DNA of 64,000 nucleotides from positions 102,411,869 to 102,475,868 of the forward strand of contig CM067220.1 in the NCBI GenBank assembly GCA_034190945.1, given 5' to 3'. The stretch's first letter is position 1. Each line of letters begins with the position of its first letter. Under the pieces are notes generated by a model. The model had not been told where the DNA came from. It worked only from the letters and a program-made list of their open reading frames with translations, and did not search any database. Shown in pieces: positions 1 to 10,802 of the stretch. The position numbers were made by a program, and so were the translations under genes. This DNA comes from Octodonta nipae. Its lineage: Eukaryota; Arthropoda; Insecta; Coleoptera; Chrysomelidae.

Positions 1-1121
1 CGAAAATATACCAAAATTTACCCATCCCCCCCCCTTATCACCGAAACTATAAAACGTAAAGTTTTGAAAAAAATAGATTTATAGGTTCTGACCTGAAGTT
101 TACTGGAAAAATAAGGAGAAACCTCTACTTTTAATTTTGGGGGGCCAATTACAGAATTAAATGGAAAATATAAAATTAAAATTGTTTCTAACCAATCATG
201 TTATATATCAAATGAAAGACTCATTACGACGAAAACAAATATATTTTTTTCATATTTTTAAATAAATTAATTAAAAGATATTAACAAAAATATACAAAAA
301 TATTTACCCCCTTATCTCCGAAAACATAAGCTGGAAAATTTTGAAAAAAAAATGGAGGTATAGCCCTTCACCTGAACTTTACCGGAAAATTAACGAGAAG
401 CCCCTAATATTCATTTTATGGGGGGGCAAATTATAGAATTAAATGGAAAATTAAAATTAAAATTGTTTCTAACCCATCATGGTATATATCAAATGAAAGG
501 GCTCATTATGATGAAAACAAATATTTTTTTTTCATATTTTTAAAATAAATTAATTTAAAGATATTAACAAAAATATAAAAAAATTTACCCATCCCCCCCT
601 ATCTTCGAAACCATGAAAATTTTGAAAAAAACAATGGAGGTATAGCCCCTCACCTGAACTTTACTGGAAAAATAAGGAAAAACCTCCTAATATTTTTTTG
701 GGGGGCAAATTATAGAATTAAATAGAAAATATAAAATTAAAATTGTTTCTAACCCAGCATTTTATATATCAAATAAAAGGGCTCATGATGAAGAAAACAA
801 ATATATTTTTTCCATATTTATAAAATAAATTAATTAAAAGATATTAAAAAATATAAAAAAATTTACCCATTCCCCCCTTATCACCGAAACCATAAGCTGA
901 AAAATTTTGAAAAACTGGAAGTATAGCCCCTCACCTGAACTTTACTGGAAAAATAAGAAGAAACCCCTAATATTCTTTTTTTGGGGGGCAAATTATAGAA
1001 TTAAATGGAAAATAAAAAAATATAATTGTTTCTAACGGGTCATGTAATATATCAGGGCTCATTATGACCAATAGGTACAAATATATATTTTTAGTTTTTT
1101 TAAAATGAATATTTTAAAATA
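1..1121. repeat. ~280-bp AT-rich tandem repeat, four units
   Basis: A C-rich anchor (TTTACCC followed by a C tract) recurs near 17, 302, 584 and 862, giving a period of about 278-285 bp. Each unit also holds GGGGGGCAAATTATAGAATT, a TATATATCAAATGAAAGGGC block and CACCTGAACTTTACTGG. Units differ by point changes and small indels, so this is an old array. Diverged single units recur at 3.3-3.9 kb, in reverse orientation at 51.9-52.3 kb, and at 56.9-57.2 kb, so the family is dispersed as well as tandem. No coding potential was seen. Confidence 0.85.
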
Positions 1122-3273
1122 CAGGGTGTAAACGGTTTGAGTGCAAAGATTTTGAAGAACAATACTTCAGGCAAAAACAAATCAAAAAGCTTTATAACAT
1201 TTTCTAAAATAAACTATAGTTTTGCCAAAAAGAACACATAAAGTTAGATTTTATGTAGCCCTTGCTACAGTGAATAATACAATAATTTCGATTTTAAAAT
1301 GTCGGTAAATCTAAATATGTAAATACCCAATAGCTTATAAATCTTTAATGCCACATTAAAAATGAAAATTGATTATTTAAACTCGAAATATGCTTTTATA
1401 ATTTAGTGTAAGTTTCTCCGAATAGATATGGGAACGTGGCATGCAGACCAACTTATTTACTACATTTTTACTGTAACGACGACTGAGAGTTACGATTGTT
1501 TTTTGCGATTTCGATTCTTGTAAATAAGAATAGATAAACGGTAAAGTGATTTAAATGATATCTATTTGATGTAGACTTCGTGGTTTGCTTTCCATTTAAT
1601 ATAATTTTTAAATAAATAAAATCGGTTGTGATTAGTGTGTAAGTTCGAAAATTAAGAATAGTGCGACAGTATTTATTTGTGATAAATAATGGCCGATTAT
1701 ACAATTAGGGAAAGACATGGCATGCTCTTAATTTATGGGGAAAGCAGACGTAATTGCAGAATTGCAAGAATGTTATACAGGGAAAGGTTTCCAAACACAT
1801 TCGTAGCTGTTTCGGAGAGGCTTCTGGAAACAGGTGGTGTAATACCACAAATAAACAATCGCGGACCACAGCGACATAATCGTATCTTAGCTGCTGAGGA
1901 TCAAATACTAGACCTTATCGACTTCAACCCATATCGTAGCACACGGAGTATTGGAAGTGAGCTGCAAATTTCTCACACTGTTGTTTATAGAACATTACGG
2001 GAACAATTGCTCTATCCATATCACATGCAGCGGGTTCAAGGGCTTTCAATTGATGATTTTCAACCAAGACTCAATTTCTGTCGTTGATTCCTCAGAAAAA
2101 ATCGACAATTTCGTAATTTTGTGAACAATATTTTAACAACAGATGAAGCAAGTTTTAATAGGAATGGTATAATAAATTTTCATAATACGCATTCGTGGTC
2201 TGAGGTAAATCCGCACGAAATACGCCAGTCAGTATTTCAACACCAATTCTCAGTTAACGTGTGGGCTGGAATAGTTAGTGAATACTTGGTTGGGCCATTT
2301 ATACTGCCTGCACGTTTGATAGGTGAGAATTACCTTTATTTTTTGAACAACACGCTACCAGATTTGTTAGATGAAGTGAACCTACAAACATGTTCCAATA
2401 TGTGGTACATACATGACGGAGCACCTGCCCACGCAAGTCATCTAGTTGTCGACTTCTTAAATAGAACATTTCCCCGTCGTTGGATTGGTCGAAACGGACA
2501 TATACGTTGGCCAGCAAGATCTCTTGATCTCAATCCTTTAGATTTCTACTTATGGGGACACATGAAAAGTAAGGTTTACACGACTCCAATTATTGACGAG
2601 AATGACCTTAGACAACGCATTTTTGACGCTGCTGACGAAATCCGAAATATTCCAGGAATTTTTTCTGGCATACGTGAAAATTGAATTAAACGGTGTCGTG
2701 CTTGTGTCGATAGTAATGGTGGGCAATTTGAACATTTGCTGTGAATAATCCGTTGTTTCAACTCAGTTCTATCATTATAATAAATTCGGTAAGTAGGATT
2801 ACATATTTATTTGTCTAATATAAATAATATTAATTAAATCAGTAATAATGACTCTTCGAATAATTTAACTGGTAAAAAACTACATATACAGATCTCTTGA
2901 GTTGAATATCATATTTACCCAACTTTGTATAATTGCATAAAAGAAACCGCCAAATACAAATTCTAATTGCAATAGCTTGTATTAAAAACGTAAATATTTT
3001 CATTTTTATTTAATTCTAAGGTCAATATCATCAGTCAATACAAAAACACAGGTGTTTATTTTTTTGTCGGCGTAGTCATTCCTTTATTATTCGCGCTAAG
3101 AGTGAATCTGCTTCGAACGCGAGCGACGTTGCCGGATTGACAATAATTTACTTAATATGTTTTAGGGATTTTCTTGGTTATTAAGGCCTACTAACCACAG
3201 TGGTATAAGAGTTTTTTGTTTAATTTGGTGTATACTACCTCCACCTAAAATATATGCACTCAAACTATTTACC
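1122..3273 (+). mobile_element. mariner/Tc1-superfamily element, DD41D type
   Basis: The 2.15-kb element is bounded by related inverted ends. The 5' end starts CAGGGTG after a TA and contains GTTTGAGTGCA at 1136-1146. The 3' end holds the complement TGCACTCAAAC at 3255-3265, followed by ACC and TA (3274-3275). A TA sits outside each end, as expected for this superfamily. The end bases beyond the shared 11-mer align only with a small gap, so the exact termini are less certain than the identity. It lies between stretches of the ~280-bp repeat, but the two flanks do not abut in phase. It encodes the transposase relic at 1689-2744. Confidence 0.75.
1689..2744 (+). pseudogene. DD41D mariner-like transposase with two in-frame stops
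   Basis: Cut-and-paste transposase relic, 351 codons read through from ATG at 1689 to the final TGA at 2742. The N-terminus (about residues 5-40) has the pattern of the insect DUF4817 helix-turn-helix domain (MLLIYGESRRN, then YRERFPN). The second helix-turn-helix spans about residues 70-115. Catalytic residues are visible: TDEASF (first Asp), HDGAPAH (second Asp) and LNPLDFYLWG (third Asp). By my count 41 residues separate the second and third Asp, which is the DD41D arrangement. Two TGA codons break the frame, at 2085-2087 and 2682-2684. Both stand where relatives usually have Trp, so each could be a single TGG-to-TGA change. No frameshift was seen, so the copy is young or was recently active. 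The ending FEHLL is typical of the family. Confidence 0.88.
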
Positions 3274-3275
3274 TA

Positions 3276-3973
3276 ATTCTATTATTTGGCCTTCAAATAA
3301 TAGAATTAAACGGAAAATAAATTACTAGAAAACCCCCATAGTAATTTAAGGGACAAATTATACAATTAAATGGAAAATAAAGATTCAATTTTCAAACGCA
3401 TCATGTAATATATCAGATAAAAGGCTCATTATGTGAATTACAAATATATCATATTTTTAAATCATTTGTATAAAAGATATTAAAAATATTAAACATCGAC
3501 TTAATTCTCACTTTAGAAACTACACTATTTAAAATTTGAAAAATATATTTTATTTATATTTTTCAATAATTTGAATAACAGATTTAATAATTTATAATTT
3601 AAACTTTGACCTAATTTGCCGTTTTTCTTCCAATCTACAGAGCCTCAAAACTCAGACAGTAGATTATAAAAGCCATTTCTGAAAGTTTATTAGTAAAATA
3701 AAACTCTAATGTTACTTTTTGGGGGCCAAATTAGAAAATTAAATACATATTTATTGTGATACAAATCAAGCGAATCCTAAAGCAGATAAAATAAAAAGTC
3801 TATGTGTGGAAAATCAAAGTGTATATTTTTTATTAATTTAAAACGCTTCCTTTAAAAGATATAAGGGTAAGTATAAGAAAATGCACTCATTCCCTGCTTG
3901 TCTGAAACTGGAATATTCGAATCTTGAAGGTGGTACGGAACCCTAAGTATGCGAGTCCAACTCGCACTTGACC
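3276..3973. repeat. Degenerate ~280-bp repeat units with a conserved tail
   Basis: Two or three diverged copies of the 1-1121 repeat run from about 3294 to 3900 (GAATTAAACGGAAAATAAA, AAAACCCCCATAG, GGGGGCCAAATTAG). The block ends at 3934-3973 with TACGGAACCCTAAG, then GCGAGTCCAACTCGC, a 6-bp stem with a 3-nt loop, then ACTTGACC. That tail resembles a dispersed-repeat tail I know from insect genomes. A partial TACGGAATCC tail follows the repeat copy at 52.47 kb, so it probably marks the family's end. A 14-bp inverted repeat lies at 3275-3288/3294-3307, directly outside the DD41D element. Confidence 0.65.
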
Positions 3974-4011
3974 AAATTATTGAATAAAAAAAATTACTTT
4001 TATGAAGTTAA

Positions 4012-4553
4012 AAGGTTGAATTTGAGCTAGGCGAACGAAACAACTGCATGCGACACAGAGAGACAGGAGGTTGCGACACACGACACTCTACGCATTATGT
4101 GAGGAACATTTGAAGCGCGACTGCTTCAGAAGCAGTATTGTCGCGTGTCGCGTCTAGTTTTAAGCTAAAGAATGACTGATTTATTTTTTCTTGTAATGAA
4201 GACATTCTTCTGATTAATTTAATCGCCGAAAGTAGATCATAATATAAGGAAGTAAGCGTAAATGATAAGTTATTAATTAATAGAGAATAAAAATCTTCTG
4301 CTTTATCTGGTACAATGGATATGTTTCACAATTACTTCTTCGAGAAATAGTTGGGCTTGCTTTGAGGTAATTTTTGAGTTCACAAATTGGAATACTTGTT
4401 TTTGTTGGGGCACAACATCCTACTGACTGGTTGTCGCTGACGTTTGTCGTGTTTCCCAAATAGGTAAAGCAATAAGCGACTTTGTCGGGGTCTTCTGTGT
4501 TCTATAACTTGTTGCTGTCGCTTGTCTCAGTCGCTTATCTCAAATTGTACCTT
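4012..4553. mobile_element. PIF/Harbinger-like short element, copy 1
   Basis: The 542-bp element starts AAGGTTGAATTTGAGCTAGG and ends with the complementary CTCAAATTGTACCTT, with TAA on both sides (4009-4011, 4554-4556), a typical 3-bp Harbinger target duplication. Its GCGACA-rich subterminal repeats match those of the 19337-20353 element: ACAGGAGGTTGCGACAC, then CATTTGAAGCGCGA, then GACTGCTTC, and a decayed ATGACTGATTT at about 4171 that matches the start of the MADF-like exon there. It is much shorter than its sister and non-coding, so it is a non-autonomous derivative. Confidence 0.75.
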
Positions 4554-4556
4554 TAA

Positions 4557-6290
4557 ATTAAGGGTGAAAAGAATAATTTTCTTGTTGATATCGGAAACTT
4601 ATTTGTAGCTTCTTTTAGTTTCTTTTAATGACTTTATTAGGAAATACCACCCACTGAGAAAAAAAATATTGTATACTGAAAAAACTCAGAAGTTTCAGTC
4701 TTTTTCTGACTTCGTTGTCAATGAAATTACAATCTGAATAGAATATAAATTGCAAATTGAAAGCTAGATAGTTTTTTCTCAATAAAACCATTTAAAGAAA
4801 ATACATTTCTTCATTGGGTCGAATTAAATTATTAAAATATACGTCATATAGCAAAAAAATAGTCGTTTATATATGTATAACTGTATTTTGAATTTTTCCA
4901 AGGAAATAAAGGAAACTAATTTCACGTCTCAAATTAGATAATTGGCAACACCGTCCATGAAGACTTTTAGCCGACTTCAAAAAAGGAGGAGGTTCTCAAT
5001 TCAACTGTATTTTCTTAGATTTTGTTACCTCAATAGTCGGTCAAGTTTAATCCAATTTCGATAATTCTTCCAAGTCCAAACACAGTTTTATAGAACATAT
5101 GATATTAAAATATCCAATTGAATTATTTTTTACTTTTTAGTGGCACTATTGATATTATGTCTTGCAGTCGATATATTCTTTTTTAATTAAGCAATTTGTC
5201 AGTGCTTTGCACTAAAATACTACATTTTAGTTTACTAAAAATCGAAAAAAATGTTTCCTGAATTTTGGACCCCTGCTATTTGTTAACGCACATATTTTTT
5301 TACATTGACAAATTTAGGATCCCACAAATCAATTACCTACGGACTGAACTATAGGCAAATTTAACATATCTTATTAAATTCCGATTAGACGAGATTAACA
5401 GAGTTGTTCTACCCAAGCCACCTATTATCATATATACACCAATATAACATAATTCATTGTCCAATTTTTTCATAGAAGTTGTGTACTCGGTGCCTGCATA
5501 TTAATTAAAATTAAAAATGGTTTATTTTTAGCCAGCTAACCATTTATATACGGTCTTATAGTTCATAACATTACATCTGCATTTCAAGATTATTACAAAT
5601 GTGCACCAGAAAACATAAATCGAAAATAGAACAACTTCCTTGCGGTTTATGAGAAGTTCCAAAAAGAAATAGCAATTTACACCATGAAATATTCCTTCAT
5701 GGGAATTTTTAACAAATTTGCGTAGTACACTGACTGTGTACTGCATAAATGTCTTAAAATAAAAGCATTTTACGAGCTAAAGCTATTCGTTTTATGCGCC
5801 CGTGACACAAACACAACGAACTTTAGTGGTGTTAAAAAATGTAAATCTTAGAAAATGTAAGACAAAGATTTAACCAACTATTCTCGGGAAATCATACCAA
5901 TTCTATGCATTTAAAAAGTTTTGAATGCATTTCTATAAAAGATCTCCACTATTAGTCAAATTTTACAGCTGTAATCCATCGATTTCAATTTCCTATAAAT
6001 ATAAACATTAATCGTTGCTTTCAAACATCATGTGAACGTAGAGAGCAGAAAACTCAGTATTTACCAACAAATCTAATTATCACATTACAGGAATAAATAT
6101 AATAAGTATATTGTCCCAGAAAGTTATAACTGCGCCCGAGGGAGGACGCTGTATATGCAAACTAGGTGATACTGCCATGTTGACAGCAAATGCTAACCGG
6201 CAGTTCGGGGAAAATCTACTGATTCTAGGTTAGTAACATGAAGTACTCTGGAAAACTCAAGAACGTCAAATCATATATAAGGACATTTAG
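4557..6290. other. Unassigned AT-rich stretch
   Basis: No coding relic or tandem array was recognised. One dispersed-repeat head, GACTTCAAAAAAGGAGGAGG, lies at about 4974-4993; the same family recurs at 27.9, 36.6 and 48.1 kb. The stretch around 6110-6240 is less AT-rich but matches nothing I know. Confidence 0.5.
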
Positions 6291-6292
6291 AA

Positions 6293-6710
6293 CTTCACTT
6301 CTGGTGGTAGCATACAATGTACGAATATCGTAACAAGACTAGAAAGAGAGGACAATAGAGGGAGCAAGAACCTATTTCACTTGATTGGGAGCTTCCAATT
6401 AACTATTCACTGGCTACTGCGACCCACCAAGTTAAAAGACAGGATGCTCTGTTTAGTTCTTAGAGATTACTCTTCAAGAGATAGCCTGCAATACACAACT
6501 ATCGCGACAAGACTAGAAAGAGAGCACAATAGAGAGAGACACGGGCTATTTCGCTTTGTCGATGGAAGCAGCTCCCAATTGAGTGAAATAGCCTGTACTG
6601 TCTCTACTGCCCTGTCTTTCTAGTCTTGCCACGATACCATTGCAGACTACCTCCAGAAGTATATGCTTTAACCAATATTTATGCATTGCAGGCTGCCTCC
6701 AGAAGTAAAG
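6293..6710. mobile_element. Foldback MITE cluster (ACTTCTGGAGGTAG ends)
   Basis: A left arm at 6297-6390 starts ACTTCTGGTGGTAGC and runs through CAAGACTAGAAAGAGAGG to ATTGGGAGCT. A second copy folds on itself: 6487-6555 (GCGACAAGACTAGAAAGAGA) pairs with 6581-6643 (TCTTTCTAGTCTTGCCACGA), and a right end CTACCTCCAGAAGT closes at 6660. A further end fragment, GGCTGCCTCCAGAAGT, lies at about 6690-6705. Single copies of the end recur at about 14765, 14935 and 21520. No coding capacity; probably a snap-back MITE mobilised in trans. Confidence 0.7.
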
Positions 6711-6929
6711 ACCTGAGACAGAAGAGTTAGTTCAGGTGAGTATCGACCTAGAAAACCACACAAAAATTATAATATATAATATTGAGCCTAATATTTTGAA
6801 AAAAAAATATCGTTCCAGGTAGGAGCATGCCATAACAAAAATTCATTTTCGACTTTATGATTGTGTAACTCTGTCAATTATTATACCAAATACTCCGTGA
6901 TCTTTTAGATGTCAACCACCAAAATCAAT

Positions 6930-7090
6930 GAAAGTGGTAATTAGTTCCCGTAGCGATCTAGCTCTCCGGATTTAACTGTGTTAGATTTTTACTTGTCCGG
7001 TGACTAAAAGACAGGAAAGCATTACAAGAATTCATAACACAGTAAACTCCATTCAAAGCGTTCGAAATTGTTTATTCCACTTCTAGGAAC
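6930..7090 (+). pseudogene. Mariner-like transposase C-terminal relic
   Basis: At about 6960-7020, with frameshifts, the forward strand reads SPDLTVLDFYL, the third-Asp region of DD37-41D type transposases. It continues as KDR and then a segment like the helical tail (ITRIHNTVNSIQSVRN). Stops and frame changes interrupt it, and neither upstream catalytic motif is present. No terminal repeats were found. It is a fragment of an older relative of the element at 1122-3273. Confidence 0.5.
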
Positions 7091-7905
7091 GGAAGAAAAC
7101 TAATTATGACGCAAATGATATAACAAATAACAAACGAGTTAAAAAGCTACCCATCATCTTGAAGGATGTGTTAAAACTCACTCTTTTGGCAATAACTGCT
7201 AACAACTATAAATATCAAAAAAAGGTTTTAAATTCAGGCGCAAAATAAAAATTAGTAAAATTTTCAAATAGCGCCCTCTCGCGAGAACTGCATTAATTAT
7301 GGTATGCAAGTCTTAAAACAAAAAGTTGTGTAATTTAAGCCGCATTTCAAGCTAATATCTTTTGGACAGATTATACAGATTTTTTTCAGAAAACTTTTTT
7401 AATTTACCTGAGGAGTTTAGGCACCCGAGTGGTAGAGTGAGAATCTTTTATTAAATAATTATTCCTAGCAATTTCTCTTGACCACTGACTTTCCCTATAA
7501 TTCTTGTGAATTGTTCACAAGTATAACAGGAGAAATAAATCCAAGTATATACCAGAATAACTTACCAATTCAATACATATAGAATGCCAGGGCACGTACC
7601 TGAAAAAATAAAACAGTATTAAATAGAGTTCGCTAATTTAACTTCATATTACAACTTTGAGTACCTTAAATATAGCAAATACATGAATTATGAAATCCAG
7701 ATATAAACTACAGCAAAAACCATCTAGAATGTTATTAGTATATTTAATAAACGCAACTCATACTCTTTTCGAGGTGTCATTCTTTTGTGCGCAAGACCAT
7801 ATATATAATATATTTCTGTTCTGGTCAGGGAACCTTCAACAGTTGCGCTTTTCACACGAAAATGTTTTCTCAAACACATATTTATGTTTTTGATACATAT
7901 CGATA
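7091..7905. other. Unassigned stretch
   Basis: Only short unrelated open frames and AT-rich sequence. Nothing recognisable on either strand. Confidence 0.45.
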
Positions 7906-7910
7906 AATTT

Positions 7911-8108
7911 GTAGATGTAAAGACCGACATGAATTTTCGGGGAAACTAGCACAGAGAGTTTCCGAGTCTGGAGCCGTCCCTGTGTTATCCCATGACTTCT
8001 AGGTTAGAATGTTAAACAGCAATTACATGTAACGGCTTCAAAATCATAACCTCTGTGTGCTAGTTGCCCTAAAATTCCTAGATGTCGGTCTATACATCTC
8101 ACGTCTAC
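7911..8108. mobile_element. TIR MITE of about 200 bp
   Basis: Arms of about 45-50 bp are inverted: 7911-7960 (AGACCGACAT, then GAAACTAGCACAGAG) against 8048-8102 (CTCTGTGTGCTAGTTG, then GATGTCGGTCT). Outer bases GTAGA and TCTAC close it. Related one-sided copies lie at about 22383-22515 inside the Helitron, where the end reads GAGATGTAAGACCGACATC, and more weakly at 58510-58680. It is non-coding; the superfamily was not determined. Confidence 0.7.
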
Positions 8109-9580
8109 AAACACAACTCATATTAGAGACCAAATTTAATCAGATAACATTCCTGGACACCTTGTCCTCGCGGTCAATATGGAAAAGGTGTTCGGGCTTC
8201 CCCGAAAATTAAAGGTCATTTACTTTAAAGCTTCACCAATTTAGCTTAAATTTTGTAGATAGATGGAGGAGCCCAAAATGTAGAAACGTCAGTCACTTAG
8301 GATCATAGGATAGTACATCAAATAAATATTGATTATTTAGTTAATTTGAAATAAACAGCCGGATGTAATTAAAAATCAATAAACTAACTTAATGCTGATG
8401 CAACAAAATTAATAGTATAGTGAAACTTTAATAAATGACATTGTGGGGCATTTATCTTGAGACAAGGGAATATCTTGAGTGGGTTCCATTATTTCGACCG
8501 AAAGCAGTTTTTTAAATAGAAGTACCCAATTTTTAACGATATAAAAGTGAGAAGCAATCAATTTTCATTCGTGCTAGGTTTTCGATTTGATCCATATTTT
8601 GCCCTTTTGTTAAAAATTATTTGTGAACATTCCCGCATCAAACAAAAAAAAAATACTGTGACGGATAAAAATAAGAACAAAGGTTGTTAAAATCTTTTTT
8701 TTTTGAACAGGGTGTACTTTTTCAGAATATCAAAGAAACAACAATCATAAACTTCAACGAAATATCCACTTAATATTTCATACTACAAATATATTCATAA
8801 CAACTAATTCTTATTAAGAAAACATTTTTATTAATAGTCCTAGGAACAATTTGACGTAGCCACCAGTTTGTGCTTAGAATTTAAACAAAACTGATACCGA
8901 AATTTGGAAGAAATGGCAGAAAATCAAATTTTTTGGTTTACGTTAGAAAAATTTTACTTAAATAATTTGTTTTTAATTTAATTTTAGGTAAATGAGCAAA
9001 AATTGAATCTTCTAGAATAACGTGATTTTGTTCACATTTTTTGTTTTTTTTTTAAGTTAACCTAAACCGAACTGTTGTATTTACTCTTAAAAAATGTATC
9101 GTGCAATACTAATGTTAACTATAAATTTCTTACTTCAGATGTTTATTTTTTAAGAAATATATAAAAGCACTTTGTTACACCAAATTTTGACATGGCTATT
9201 GTCAAGTTGGGCTAACTACCGATTTTACGAATAAATGCGGCCATCTTATTTTTTAGATGATAAATACGTTACAAATTGCTAGGAACATTTATTTGCCAAT
9301 AATTTTTATATAGCGTTGTTCGATTGAAAAATTTATTTATTAAATTCATAATTGGCCATGACAAACAGAAAGGAATGTTCTCACTTTCCAACTTTTGAGT
9401 GTATTAATTAAACACTGCGAGTTGTCGGCATTAATTTTATTTAATTTTATATAAATTCTAACCACAAACTAGTGGGCAAGTAAAATCTTATCCAAGGTCT
9501 ATTAATAAAAAGTTTCCCGTATGCTGTGCACATAAAGTCACTGCACATATACATGTGCATAAATACACACGTCAGAAGTC
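8109..9580. other. Unassigned AT-rich stretch
   Basis: Long A/T runs and no recognisable coding or structured repeat on either strand. An isolated AACAGGGTGTAC at about 8706 resembles a mariner-type end but has no partner nearby. Confidence 0.45.
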
Positions 9581-9584
9581 AGAA

Positions 9585-9745
9585 TACCACAAAAGAGGGC
9601 AACGTTACCAAGTTTATGAATGGAGGAGACAAGGATGACAAACTAGCACTCCACAAAAAAGAGCAATGTTACCAAGTTTATGGATGGTAGAGGCAAGGAT
9701 GACAAGCTTATATAGGGATTAAACGGATAAATTGTTCAGCATCAA
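9585..9745. repeat. Two-copy 64-bp tandem duplication and dispersed tail
   Basis: CAACGTTACCAAGTTTATG at 9600 is repeated as CAATGTTACCAAGTTTATG at 9664, with GACAAGGATGACAA or GGCAAGGATGACAA downstream in each, a 64-bp period. The following GACAAGCTTATATAGGGATT, then AAACGGA and TTGTTCAG, is echoed at 31838-31875 (GACAAACTTATATGGGCCTT, then AAACTGA and GTGTTCAG), which marks a dispersed repeat end. Confidence 0.7.
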
Positions 9746-10035
9746 ATGACAAATTCAAGTAGTAACGAGAATAGCACTGGTGTAGAAAGAGGGTATGATG
9801 TGAATTGCTAAATATAAAAAATATTATCAATGTTAAGCCATCGATTTTGTTTTTTTCAACCAATGATATGTAAAAACCAGTGGCCGACGGAAGCTAGGTA
9901 GAGCAGATTTATTCAAGTATAGCACGCCTTCGAGACGTATGTTTAAGCTTTATGTAACTTTCAACTAGGTTTGTGTGATTTTACTTTTGTTTGTTTTTCG
10001 TATATTTTATGTCTATTTTCGGCATTGTTTCAGGT

Positions 10036-10802
10036 ATAAATATGTCACGTTTCAAAAGATTAAGGAAGACGATATTTTATCAATCTTAAACGAGGAAGAT
10101 AATTCCTCTTTGGAAGATTCATATTCTGAAGTTGAGGATGAGCAGATTATCGACGACGTTCAAAGCGAAGATGGAAATAAATGTGTCAGGATACGTCTCG
10201 TCTTTACAAGAATCTGGTCCCTCTGAAGAAACCGACCCAGCCCTTGTTGCAGAAGAACACATTTGGTCAACTGTTAAAGCTCAAACATCTCACAGAACTC
10301 CAGCTATGAACTAAGCACCTCTCGAGGTCCAACTCGCATGTGCAAAAATGTTTATGATCCTGTGCAAATTATTATTTATTCATCACTGATAAAACTGTAT
10401 CTGAAATTGTGAAATGGACTAATGTTGAAATGATCTCTACATGTTAAAAGGTAAAAAAAATTACAGCGACTCATAGAGATGTCACTGATTTAAAAATTGG
10501 TGCATTTATTGGATTATTGACTTTGACTGAAGTTGAAAGATCTTTCAACAGATGAACTTTTTGATCCTACCTTCGCAGGTACACGATACATATCAAATTT
10601 GAGTTCATAATCAGATGCCTTAGGATGGATGAGATGACTTTGAGACCAACTCTTCGACCAAATGATGCCTTTGTACCAGCCAGAAATGTTTGGGAACTGT
10701 TTATAAAGCAATGTCAAATGAATTACATTCCTGGATCTGAGGTGACAAGTGATGAACAGTTGCTGGGTTTTAGAGGTACATGTCCATTTCGGATGTACAT
10801 AC
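10036..10802 (+). pseudogene. piggyBac-type transposase, N-terminal part, broken
   Basis: Frameshifted relic of a piggyBac (PGBD-like) transposase. Pieces in order: an acidic N-terminus (ILNEEDNSSLEDS, then SEVEDEQ) at about 10070-10150; W..V......RTPAMN at 10262-10314; then, with stops, a segment like FITDKTVSEIVKWTNVE, LIGLLTLT, LSTDELFDPTFAGTRY, and a cleaner stretch RCLRMDEMTLRPTLRPNDAF, VWELFIKQC, GSEVTSDEQLLGFRGTCPFR ending MYI. The DEQLLGFRGRCPFRMYIPNKP pattern is a piggyBac hallmark; it includes an acidic residue of the catalytic core. The reading stops at 10802 because a hAT element is inserted. The next codons (YIPNK) resume at about 13370. The catalytic C-terminal half was not found downstream. 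Confidence 0.85.

Noticed and set aside
3934..3973. tRNA-derived SINE head
   Set aside because: The GCGAGT/ACTCGC hairpin resembles one tRNA arm, but no A-box/B-box pair or full cloverleaf is present.
9975..10071. Hydrophobic N-terminal extension of the piggyBac frame as a signal peptide
   Set aside because: It is upstream read-through before the acidic piggyBac N-terminus; piggyBac transposases are nuclear.
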